Assembly: GCA_000403295.2 (NCBI GenBank)
Contig: KE159616.1
Coordinates: 1-9,723 of the forward strand
Source of the DNA: Lachnospiraceae bacterium M18-1
GTDB taxonomy: Bacteria > Bacillota > Clostridia > Lachnospirales > Lachnospiraceae
Direction of reading: 5' to 3'
Length of the DNA: 9,723 nucleotides
Position 1 is the first letter of the stretch, and each line of letters opens with the position of its first letter. Below are positions 1-6,580 of the stretch, piece after piece. The position numbers were made by a program, and so were the translations under genes. The notes below the pieces were generated by a model, which searched no databases, was not told the origin of the DNA, and saw nothing but the letters and a program-made list of their open reading frames with translations.

Positions 1-147
1 TTTCATCCCTTTGTGAAAATACATCTCTGTCCCGCGTCTTGTCCTGACAAAATCGTATTCCCCGATTATGATTTCCCCGCACCTTTCGCAGATCTTCACG
101 TCTTCCGCCCTGGCTTCATTCCGTGAAATGTTATTGTCTTTTATCAA
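1..147 (-). CDS. Small zinc-finger-like phage protein, 3' end outside window
   Basis: The frame stays open from position 147 to the window edge, so the C-terminus is missing. The visible part holds a CERC pair (Cys-x-x-Cys), then a stretch rich in Gly, Tyr and Arg (GEYDFVRTRRGTEMYFHKG) with a His, which looks like one half of a small zinc-binding domain. The second metal-binding pair would lie beyond position 1. There is no ATG. A TTG at 147 adds an N-terminus containing ISRNEA, has a weak GAGG nine bases upstream, and would overlap the preceding gene by 17 bases. A GTG at 99 has AGGG eight bases upstream and gives KICERCGE as the N-terminus. I prefer TTG because the extra residues look coding, but this is a judgement. 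The function is unknown; small CxxC proteins are common in phage early operons. Confidence 0.55.
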   Translation of the reverse strand, partial: MIKDNNISRNEARAEDVKICERCGEIIIGEYDFVRTRRGTEMYFHKGMK

Positions 148-340
148 TCCTCTCAACCTCGCTTATCACAGCTGCTATCATTTCCTTAGCGAAGGGCTGC
201 TTTCCATACTTCGCGTACAGCCCATCCGCCTCCTCAATGAGTCGCTCCCACATTTCCCTGTCTTTTTCCTGGCCGTAATACTTCCGGTACAGTCCCCAAC
301 TGTCTCGGAACAATCTCGCAGCTTCCAGAAAAACTATCAT
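131..340 (-). CDS. Hypothetical phage protein, 69 aa
   Basis: I do not recognise this protein. It is a soluble, mostly helical 69-residue product rich in Arg, Lys, Glu and aromatic residues, with no membrane segment, no cysteine pairs and no motif I can name. The ATG at 340 overlaps the stop of the RusA-like gene in an ATGA arrangement (337-340), so it is probably translationally coupled to it. The only ribosome-site candidate is a weak GAGAAG a few bases upstream, inside the RusA codons, which fits coupling. Its place after a Holliday junction resolvase suggests an accessory role in the early operon, but nothing in the sequence shows which. Confidence 0.6.
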   Translation of the reverse strand: MIVFLEAARLFRDSWGLYRKYYGQEKDREMWERLIEEADGLYAKYGKQPFAKEMIAAVISEVERIDKRQ

Positions 341-735
341 AGCTTCTCGATCCGGATATAGATCCCTGGAAGCTCAGCCCAGAACTTCTCCACAAGCTCG
401 GATGCCACCAGCGCATCATCATCCCAGAACCCGACCAGCGTCATACAGTCTTTCAGGAGCTTCTGCAGGTTGTCCGTGTCCGGCCGGCTTGTTTTGTATT
501 CACCGTTCCCATGTTGTTTCTTCGGGAAGCACCATCTTGTGATCAGACGGATGCCATGATGATACGGCTCCTCTGGCACATACCGTCCCAAATAAGCAGT
601 CAGCTTCTGCCTTGCGCTTTTCAGCTCCTGCGGCTCATAGAATACAGGCTTGCCATTTACCACATGCACCTTCTTTTCCTGATGGGTGACGGTCGGGGGA
701 ACCATCACCATGAAAAATTCATTCAACACCATCAT
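337..735 (-). CDS. RusA-family Holliday junction resolvase
   Basis: This 132-residue protein fits the RusA endodeoxyribonuclease family (about 120 residues), dimeric enzymes that cut four-way junctions. Phages use them to resolve recombination and replication intermediates before packaging. The diagnostic segment is PDTDNLQKLLKD at residues 85-96, with acidic residues D86, D88 and D96, followed by GFWDDDALV with D105-D107. These match the spacing of the catalytic aspartates of Escherichia coli RusA (D70, D72, D91). The start is set by AGGAG six bases before the ATG at 735. A longer reading from TTG at 741 would bring the start onto the ribosome site, and ATG at 732 is also possible. It is the first gene after the 375-base palindrome and hairpin region and probably leads the downstream gene group. 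The family call is firm; activity is inferred. Confidence 0.9.
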   Translation of the reverse strand: MMVLNEFFMVMVPPTVTHQEKKVHVVNGKPVFYEPQELKSARQKLTAYLGRYVPEEPYHHGIRLITRWCFPKKQHGNGEYKTSRPDTDNLQKLLKDCMTLVGFWDDDALVASELVEKFWAELPGIYIRIEKL

Positions 736-1110
736 AATCAACTCCTGTCATTTCATTTCATCGCATTAACGTGCAAAAACCATCTTTTTTTATCGCCTTC
801 GTCATGGGGAGGGGGAAGGGAACGGGCGGGCTCTGCTTATGGCCCGTCCATTCCTACCCCCATGACCACGCATTGCGGGGGAAATATTTTACCCTTTAGG
901 GTATAGGTTTCCCCGCCGCCGGCGGAAACCTGAAATTTAAGGTTTCCCCGCCACATCTGCCCCCGGCGGGGAAACCTGGTTTTTAAGGATTCCCCGTCTG
1001 TCGTACTTGTACGGGGAAATCTGATTTTAAGGTTTCCCCGCCATCCTATTTTTCACGGGGAATCCTGGATTTTAAGGTTTCCCCGCCATCGTTTCCAGCA
1101 CGGGGGAACC
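736..1110. other. Non-coding gap between primase-helicase and RusA genes
   Basis: This is the only stretch over 300 bases without a gene. From high to low coordinates it contains most of a palindrome array (875-1130, listed separately), a long imperfect hairpin (801-866, listed separately), and an AT-richer segment (742-800) leading to the RusA ribosome site. I see no convincing sigma-70 promoter and no classical terminator (GC hairpin followed by T run) in the minus-strand direction. A 23-codon ATG frame exists on the minus strand near 875-804, but it has no ribosome site and an odd composition (mostly Gly, Arg, Pro, Ser), so I do not call it a gene. Confidence 0.8.
801..866 (-). other. Long imperfect hairpin, 66 nt
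   Basis: The outer arms 801-809 (GTCATGGGG) and 858-866 (CCCCATGAC) pair perfectly over 9 bp. After an asymmetric internal loop, 819-831 pairs with 842-854 over 13 positions with one mismatch and one G/T wobble. The apical loop is ten bases (832-841). Neither side is followed by a proper T run, so it does not read as a factor-independent terminator for the minus-strand operon. It lies just downstream of the palindrome array and 66 bases before the RusA start. It could be a structured leader or small RNA, a folded element in single-stranded replicating DNA, or an operator. Orientation and role are not determined by the sequence. Confidence 0.6.
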
Positions 1111-1130
1111 TTAAAAATCAGGTTCCCCCG
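875..1130. repeat. Array of six palindromes, about 45-bp period; candidate origin iterons
   Basis: Read on the plus strand, half-sites related to GGCGGGGAAACCT alternate with their reverse complement AGGTTTCCCCGCC. Six palindromes (arm, short AT-rich loop, arm) occupy 875-916, 921-952, 965-997, 1011-1042, 1056-1087 and 1101-1130. The five at higher coordinates have loops of 7-8 bases such as GATTTTA or GGTTTTTA, and centres near 936, 981, 1026, 1070 and 1115, a spacing of 44-45 bp. The first has a 19-base loop holding a nested ACCCTTTAGGGT. Between palindromes lie 12-13 unrelated bases, except 3 between the first two. Adjacent arms can also pair the other way (941-952 with 965-976 is a perfect 12 bp), so alternative folds exist. 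The last palindrome includes the primase-helicase stop codon. Regular palindromic sites next to a primase-helicase suggest origin iterons or another binding array; this is inference. Confidence 0.85.
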
Positions 1131-3354
1131 TCTTCTGTTTTTGCTTCCTTTTCCTCACTTCACCGTTTTCGCAAGTATATCCTCCATGTTCTTTTATCCG
1201 ATCTCGGGCTGTCCTTTCAGAAATCCCAAGGTACTCCGCAACATCTTTCACTGTCGGATTTTCTCCAAAATTGCCTCCTTCGATTGCATCCTCCAACGCT
1301 TTCCTGCGGTCTGCTTTTCGGCTCTGCGAGTTCTTTTTTATCTTTTCCGCGCCGCGCTGCCACGGCGGTTTTTCCGCATCCGGCTGGATATCCTTCAACG
1401 CCCCGGATTCATCCTGACGGTGTACAGGATAGTCAAACCACAGATTCACAGGCTGGAACTTAGGGAACTCTCTCAAAGTCCCTTCTATACGCCATGCTGT
1501 GCGCTGCTGGACTGCTTTGCAAGTCTCCTGGATCTCCTGATCCAGAATACGATATTCGGAAGAACTCAGCGTTTTCCCACAGTATTGCACCATTGCCAGA
1601 CTGCTGCACTGGTCATCCTGCGACAATTCTTCGTCCATCCGTTCCCCATATCCAAATCTTTTTAACGCTCTGATACACTCCGCACATACTGCCTTATTTT
1701 CTTCCTGATTCAATAACGCTTCTGTTGTCTCCAGCTCGATCAGGTCCATCAGCGTATCCGGGTCCCGTGCAAATACGCCAGATCCGGATGCCCGGTCCAT
1801 GGATTTTTTCCCGCCCTGGCTTCCCTTGCTGTGATGGTGGCAATAGATCACAGCGCAGCCCAGTTCTGTACAGACCTTATCAAACTGATTGCAAAAATTC
1901 GCCATCTGATCCGCGCTGTTTTCGTCCCCGGTAATGACTTTATAGATCGGGTCGATGATGATCGCAATATAATCCTTCTTTGCAGCCCGTCTGATCAGTT
2001 TTGGCGCCAGCTTATCCATAGGGACTGACTTCCCTCTTAAATTCCAGATATCAATATTGTGGAGCTGCTCTGGCTTCCATCCAAGCGCCTGGTACACGTC
2101 TTTAAATCGGTGCAGGCAGCTGGAACGGCTTAACTCCAAGTTTACATACATCACTTTCCCTCTGACGCACTCCCAGTTGATCCATTTCCTGCCTTCAGCA
2201 ATCGCAATGCAAAGTTCAATCAGAAGGAAAGACTTCCCTGCCTTTGAGGGGCCTGCGATCAGCATTTTATGACCTTGACGCAATACGTCCTGGATCAGGC
2301 ATGGCTCCAGCTCTGGAAGGCTGCCCCAGACACTTCCCAGGCTTTCCGGTTCTGGAAGGTCATCATTGATGCTCTCGATCCATTCCTTCCACTCATTCCA
2401 GGATTCTTTTCCAATATTCCGGTCTACAATGAACTGCTTTTTTTCATTCCTCTCAACGCCGGGAAGCCGGGAAAGCCGGGACGGGTTCTTATTCTGCGTA
2501 TCTATTTTAAACCCGTTCTTCTGGCATACGCTGTACAGATAATCCACCCGTTTTCTGTATTCGTTATAATCTGCAGCTTCCACCTTTACAATTGCATGCA
2601 GGCTTTTCCCGCCCGAATGGACCAGGCAGGCCACCGGCAGCTCCAGCTCCCGGATGATCGCATTCTGCTGCTCAATTTCCAGCTCGTCCGATTCTACAAG
2701 GGCATATTTAAAATCTGTCACATTGGCGCCTTTTACGTCTTTTCCGTCCAGTGGGTTGAAACGGATCCACGCTCCTGCTTTCGGATCGTAATCTCCGAGT
2801 ACACTGCCAATATCACCCTTGCATTTTGACAGTTCCTCAATCAATTTGCCTGCCGTCCGACTGTAGCTTCCCTTATTGGCAGGTATGTAACGCCCGTCTT
2901 TTTCCCAGCTCTTTACCACATACCCCACATTTTCAGAAGCTTCAAACAATGTTTCTAGATATTGCATGATCTGAGCGGCAGGATCCCATTTTTTCGGTTC
3001 CTGAACTTCCTTTTCCTCCACCCAGCTTCTATCCACTACAACAAGGCCGTCTGTACTGACCTCATCGTCCCAGTCCAGCTCATGATCCTCATAGGAAGGC
3101 CGCCATCCATGCTCCATCGCCATCTGCACGATCGTCCCGGCCGTAACCGGAACAGAAGAGCCGCGGAAGGAATTCCATTTCTTTTCACACTCTCCCTGAT
3201 GGTACCGCGAATCATTGCGGCTCCACTGATCCCAGTCTGATGCCGTATAACCTTCATGCTTTAATGCCATGCCTACCTGGACCCATTCCTGGTAATCCAG
3301 CTCAGAAGGATTGATATATTTTATGATATCAAGCAGGTCCGTCCGCTGCTCCAT
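1111..3354 (-). CDS. Primase-helicase fusion (PriCT-2 / AEP-like / RepA-type ATPase / HTH)
   Basis: This 747-residue protein appears to combine the initiation and unwinding functions of phage DNA synthesis. Residues about 5-85 resemble the PriCT-2 domain (EWVQVGMALKHEG, WDQWSR, CEKKWNSF, GTIVQMA). Residues about 190-310 look like an archaeo-eukaryotic primase core: LVESD with E221 and D223, SLH at 251-253 after a HSGGK, and a possible third metal ligand D285. Residues about 350-545 are a RecA-fold RepA-like helicase with Walker A GPSKAGKS (368-375), Walker B IIIDP (D468) and a CHHHS sensor (505-509). A helix-turn-helix sits near 700-721 (VKDVAEYLGISERTARDRI), followed by a basic tail. The start has AAGGTG seven bases upstream and lies two bases after the helicase stop. 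The gene ends inside the palindrome array, so its last residues GEPDF are encoded by a repeat arm and loop. Domain names come from motifs only; the helicase is the surest. Confidence 0.88.
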   Translation of the reverse strand: MEQRTDLLDIIKYINPSELDYQEWVQVGMALKHEGYTASDWDQWSRNDSRYHQGECEKKWNSFRGSSVPVTAGTIVQMAMEHGWRPSYEDHELDWDDEVSTDGLVVVDRSWVEEKEVQEPKKWDPAAQIMQYLETLFEASENVGYVVKSWEKDGRYIPANKGSYSRTAGKLIEELSKCKGDIGSVLGDYDPKAGAWIRFNPLDGKDVKGANVTDFKYALVESDELEIEQQNAIIRELELPVACLVHSGGKSLHAIVKVEAADYNEYRKRVDYLYSVCQKNGFKIDTQNKNPSRLSRLPGVERNEKKQFIVDRNIGKESWNEWKEWIESINDDLPEPESLGSVWGSLPELEPCLIQDVLRQGHKMLIAGPSKAGKSFLLIELCIAIAEGRKWINWECVRGKVMYVNLELSRSSCLHRFKDVYQALGWKPEQLHNIDIWNLRGKSVPMDKLAPKLIRRAAKKDYIAIIIDPIYKVITGDENSADQMANFCNQFDKVCTELGCAVIYCHHHSKGSQGGKKSMDRASGSGVFARDPDTLMDLIELETTEALLNQEENKAVCAECIRALKRFGYGERMDEELSQDDQCSSLAMVQYCGKTLSSSEYRILDQEIQETCKAVQQRTAWRIEGTLREFPKFQPVNLWFDYPVHRQDESGALKDIQPDAEKPPWQRGAEKIKKNSQSRKADRRKALEDAIEGGNFGENPTVKDVAEYLGISERTARDRIKEHGGYTCENGEVRKRKQKQKTGEPDF

Positions 3355-3356
3355 TC

Positions 3357-4940
3357 TTATGCACCTTCTCTATATTCTGCCGGATTGATATCAAGTGGTA
3401 CTCTCCATCCATTGGCCGCAATCCGATCGATCAGTTTTTTCGCAGTATCAAACTGCCATGTTCCTACATGCTGGAAGCCTTTCCCTTCCAGGAAGCGGAT
3501 CTGCTTTGGCGTCGTCAGTTCCTCTTCTTTACGCTTATTCAGCCGGTCCAGGATCTTCTTGGCTTTTCCCGCATTTTCGATCTGATCCGGAAGTATCCCC
3601 AGTTTTTCCAGAGCCTGCTTTTGCTTGTCAGAGGGAGGCGCCATCTCCCAGCCGAATGCGGGCACATATCCAGACAGATCCTCTGCCTGAATGCTCATTT
3701 CAAACTGCAGCGGATCCACCAGTTTCTTTTTTCTTCTTTTCATCTCTGCCAACTGCTTCGCAAGCGTTTCCTCACGCTGTGCGACCACATCCTCTGCGGC
3801 AGCCTTTTCCGCCTCTTCGATATCCATCGGATAGCCGGCTGTTTCCAGGTTCTCCGTCATCTTTTTTGCTACATCCTCATTCTCACAGATCAGGTGTGCG
3901 GGATGGCAGAGCTCATGCCGTTCCGTGTGCCAGAGGAAATCCAGCAGGAGCAGGTGATCCTTTCCTGGCGCAAGCCGGGTCCCGCGTCCCACCATCTGGC
4001 AGTACAGGCTGCGTACCTTTGTAGGACGCAGCACCGCAATACAATCTACAGAGGGGCAGTCCCAGCCTTCTGTCAGAAGCATGGAATTGCAGAGCACGTT
4101 ATATCTTCCTGCTTCAAAATCCTGCAGGATCTCCGCCCTGTCCTGGCTTTCCCCATTCACTTCCGCAGCGTGGAAACCATTCTCGTTCAAAATATCCCGG
4201 AACTTCTGGCTTGTCTTTACAAGCGGCAGAAATACCACCGTTTTTTTATCCATACAGTATTTTTTCATTTCCTCCGCAATCCCATGCAGGTATGGATCCA
4301 GAGCCGTCCCCAGGTCCCCCAGCTTAAAGTCCCCAGACTGCACCCCCACACCTGATAGATCTACTTTTAAGGGTATCGTGATCGCCTTGATGGGAGACAG
4401 ATATCCCTCTTTGATTGCCCTGGGCAATGTATATTCGTAAGCCAGACTTTCGAATACATTTCCCAGATTTTTCATGTCCCCACGGTCAGGCGTAGCCGTC
4501 ACGCCCAGGATCTTCGCACATGGGAAATGATTCAGAACACGCTGGTAACTGTCAGACACGCAATGATGCGCCTCGTCAATGATAATGGTTCCGAAAAAGT
4601 CTTCAGGGAATCGTTCCAGCCTTTTTTCACGCATCATACTCTGTACGGATCCTACCACGATCCGAAACCAGCTTCCGATGCAAGTCTGATCTGCCTTTTC
4701 TGTCGCGCAGCCAAGGCCCGTGGCTTTTGCAATCTTATCCGCCGCCTGGTCAAGCAGCTCCCCACGGTGTGCTAGGATCAATACCCGGTCTCCCTGACGG
4801 ACACATTCTTCCGTTATCTTTGCGAAAACAATGGTTTTTCCGCATCCGGTGGGCAGCACAAGCAGGGTTTTCTTCGTCCCATTCCCCCAATTTTCAAAAA
4901 CAGCTTCTTTTGCTTCCCTCTGATATGGCCTGAGTTCCAT
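3357..4940 (-). CDS. DEAH-box superfamily 2 DNA helicase
   Basis: The 527-residue protein has the full helicase core: an N-terminal ELRPYQREA Q-tip-like motif, Walker A PTGCGKT (30-36), DEAH (122-125), TAT (148-150), and the second RecA domain with LLTEGWDCPSVD (289-299) and motif VI QMVGRGTR (315-322). This matches the type III restriction/UvrB-like helicases found in phage replication modules, which translocate on DNA using ATP. Here it more likely acts at forks or in recombination than in restriction, since no methylase or nuclease is near. Beyond residue 350 come a Lys/Glu-rich helical segment (375-405) and two similar 40-residue units (about 437-467 and 477-507) containing KQ..LE..G and AKK.hDR. 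ATG at 4940 shares one base with the DUF669 stop (TAATG); AGGTGA lies six bases upstream. Confidence 0.93.
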   Translation of the reverse strand: MELRPYQREAKEAVFENWGNGTKKTLLVLPTGCGKTIVFAKITEECVRQGDRVLILAHRGELLDQAADKIAKATGLGCATEKADQTCIGSWFRIVVGSVQSMMREKRLERFPEDFFGTIIIDEAHHCVSDSYQRVLNHFPCAKILGVTATPDRGDMKNLGNVFESLAYEYTLPRAIKEGYLSPIKAITIPLKVDLSGVGVQSGDFKLGDLGTALDPYLHGIAEEMKKYCMDKKTVVFLPLVKTSQKFRDILNENGFHAAEVNGESQDRAEILQDFEAGRYNVLCNSMLLTEGWDCPSVDCIAVLRPTKVRSLYCQMVGRGTRLAPGKDHLLLLDFLWHTERHELCHPAHLICENEDVAKKMTENLETAGYPMDIEEAEKAAAEDVVAQREETLAKQLAEMKRRKKKLVDPLQFEMSIQAEDLSGYVPAFGWEMAPPSDKQKQALEKLGILPDQIENAGKAKKILDRLNKRKEEELTTPKQIRFLEGKGFQHVGTWQFDTAKKLIDRIAANGWRVPLDINPAEYREGA

Positions 4941-5380
4941 TAAAAATCACCTGCCTTAAATGTTTTCTTCGGTTTTGGCAGATAATTTTTAACGTGATTA
5001 TATTTCTTTTCCGGGTCTTTCCTGTCAGATGTTACTTCAATCCTCGCTCGCCCCGTTGCCTGCGGAACCATCTGCCAGTTCATTTTTACATGCCCATTCA
5101 CCTCTTCCGCTCCAAGGGACAAGAAGAACTCCGCCAATTTCCATTCCATCCCTTTATATAAAAACAGGCTTTCAGTCATAACTGTCGTACCCTCCGGGGC
5201 ATCTACTCGGATCTTCAGCAGCGCGCGTTTACAGGGAGGTACTTTGTCGCCCCCTTCATACCTTCCCCTTTCAAAGCTCTCCACAACAAAATCATAATCA
5301 CCTTCTGGAAGGAGCGTATACTTATTGACCGCTACCTCATCATCCCAGTCCATCTCTTTTCCTCTGATATCTTCACTCAT
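4940..5380 (-). CDS. DUF669 family, SSB-like phage protein
   Basis: This 146-residue protein fits the DUF669 family in size, in the LPEGDYDFVVESFERGRYEGGDKVPPCKRALLKIRV beta-rich core (residues 24-59), and in the later WKLAEFFLSLG segment (80-90). In phages, DUF669 genes usually sit beside Sak4-type ATPases and are considered OB-fold, single-strand-binding-like proteins, so it may coat single-stranded DNA for the neighbouring Sak4. The N-terminus has an acidic DWDDEV peptide (11-16) that recurs in the primase-helicase. The C-terminus ends KAGDF, the same five residues as the upstream SMC-like ATPase, on a basic tail rather than the acidic tail of classical SSB. The start has GAGAGGTGA six bases upstream of ATG and follows the Sak4 stop by 18 bases. 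Confidence 0.82.
   Translation of the reverse strand: MSEDIRGKEMDWDDEVAVNKYTLLPEGDYDFVVESFERGRYEGGDKVPPCKRALLKIRVDAPEGTTVMTESLFLYKGMEWKLAEFFLSLGAEEVNGHVKMNWQMVPQATGRARIEVTSDRKDPEKKYNHVKNYLPKPKKTFKAGDF
4947..4952 (-). promoter_or_regulatory. Ribosome site of the DEAH helicase gene, inside DUF669 codons
   Basis: AGGTGA (minus strand) lies six bases before the ATG at 4940 and also encodes the Gly-Asp of the DUF669 C-terminus. An almost identical 18-base block (one mismatch) serves the Sak4 gene at 6577-6594, so the same ribosome-site and overlap cassette is used twice in the operon. Confidence 0.75.
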
Positions 5381-5398
5381 ACTCTGTCACCTCTCGTT

Positions 5399-6580
5399 TT
5401 ATTCAAATGGAATCTCATAATTACTCCTGATCTCCTGAATCACCGCCAGGACTTTCGGCCAGGCTGCGATCAGGCAGCCCTCCACAAATTCGTCCGGAAG
5501 GTTCCCGAATGGTGTCCCTCTTGGAAAGAACCCGCGCCTGTACACTGCCTCTAGAAGCTCCTCTTCGGATACCATTTTTTCATACATCAGATCCTGCAGA
5601 GCCTTGGGTATGTAGCTGTTCAGCCGGAATGTCTGGCTCCTGGACATATCCGGCTTCGGAGGATCCTTTTTTTGATCCGCCTCTTTTACAGTGCCAGTAC
5701 CTGGATCGAATTCTATTTGTTCAGGAACTCCATCCGGGATATCCATAAAGGAACCTGCTGGTTCTTCATTCTTCCCTCCGGCAGTTTCCGGAGCTGCTTG
5801 TTTCGTTTCCGGCATTTTATTTTCCACCGGCTGCCGGGTTTCCTGTTTCTGTTTGCTCGTCAGGATATGGGTGATCTCCGCATAATCAAATGGAATCTCT
5901 TCATCCAGGCCGTAGCGGTTCTTCGCGTCCCAGCATGGGTGATGGCTCGTATACATGACACGTTTTCCGCCCTGAGCCTTATGCTTCTTCCCTTTATCGT
6001 CTACTGCGATAGAATATGTCTTGTAGTTTGCAAACAGAAGCATATCAGACCATTCCTTTACCAGCGGCGCGGTCTGGGAAGAGGTCTTCGTCCCCAGCTT
6101 CAGCTCATAACGGTCATAGGCTCCCATTTCGTCCGGCTGCTCGAATTTGCGCATCTGTGCATGAGCTGTGAGTACTACATTGATCCCTTTTTCGATCACA
6201 TCCTCCAGCCGGTTCAGGAAGCGGCCAAATTCTTCTTTTACATAGATGTAACCTTTTCCATAACCAAAACTCTCAATCCCGTCCTTTTGGTGCTTCGCGC
6301 AGATGAACTCAATACAGAGCTGCTCCGCCCAGTCAATCGTATCGATCACAAGCGTGCCGCATGCATGTGGATTGTTTTTTATATAATCCACCTCCTGCAG
6401 GAGCATTTCCCAGCTGGTAGGACGTGGCAGCCTTGCCACATCCATACTGCTTGTACTTCCCTCTGTATCAATAAACACCGGATCTGGAAATTTTGACGCA
6501 AAAGTGGATTTTCCGATCCCCTCAGGGCCATACACTACGACCTTTTTTGCCTTCTGGATCACGCCTCTTGTTATCTCCAT
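5399..6580 (-). CDS. Sak4-like RecA-fold single-strand annealing ATPase
   Basis: The 393-residue protein begins VIQKAKKVVVYGPEGIGKSTFASKFPDPVFIDTEGS, a Walker A (GPEGIGKS, 18-25) of the phage NTP-binding family (AAA_24, Sak4 group), with Walker B LVID at 77-80 and a VVLTAHAQ sensor strand near 135-142. Sak4 proteins are RecA/Rad51-core recombinases that anneal single strands with help from an SSB-like partner; the adjacent DUF669 protein is the natural candidate. The core ends near 240. A charged, proline-rich linker (about 242-315) follows, then a helical C-terminal domain ending EIPFE. That extension is long for the minimal Sak4 (about 220-240 residues). The start is the ATG at 6580, with AGGTGA six bases upstream, overlapping the previous stop as TGATG. 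An in-frame TTG at 6583 would add one residue and has poorer spacing. Confidence 0.87.
   Translation of the reverse strand: MEITRGVIQKAKKVVVYGPEGIGKSTFASKFPDPVFIDTEGSTSSMDVARLPRPTSWEMLLQEVDYIKNNPHACGTLVIDTIDWAEQLCIEFICAKHQKDGIESFGYGKGYIYVKEEFGRFLNRLEDVIEKGINVVLTAHAQMRKFEQPDEMGAYDRYELKLGTKTSSQTAPLVKEWSDMLLFANYKTYSIAVDDKGKKHKAQGGKRVMYTSHHPCWDAKNRYGLDEEIPFDYAEITHILTSKQKQETRQPVENKMPETKQAAPETAGGKNEEPAGSFMDIPDGVPEQIEFDPGTGTVKEADQKKDPPKPDMSRSQTFRLNSYIPKALQDLMYEKMVSEEELLEAVYRRGFFPRGTPFGNLPDEFVEGCLIAAWPKVLAVIQEIRSNYEIPFE

Noticed and set aside
58..80. Half-site-like GGGGAA words in the zinc-finger-like gene
   Set aside because: Two short matches explained by Gly-Glu codons, without palindromic pairing or the 45-bp spacing.
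875..1130. CRISPR array
   Set aside because: The repeats are about 30 bp but the spacers are only 12-13 bases (3 in one case), arms vary, and no cas gene is present.
1101..1130. Factor-independent terminator of the primase-helicase gene
   Set aside because: The stem is strong but no T run follows it on the minus strand; the T stretch is in the loop. It is one unit of the array.
2011..2019. TTATCCATA as a DnaA box
   Set aside because: A single one-mismatch copy inside primase-helicase codons, with no cluster nearby, is expected by chance.
3395..4355. Long plus-strand open frames opposite the helicase (209 and 295 codons)
   Set aside because: They overlap a clear helicase with all motifs, show no family features and are typical antisense shadows.
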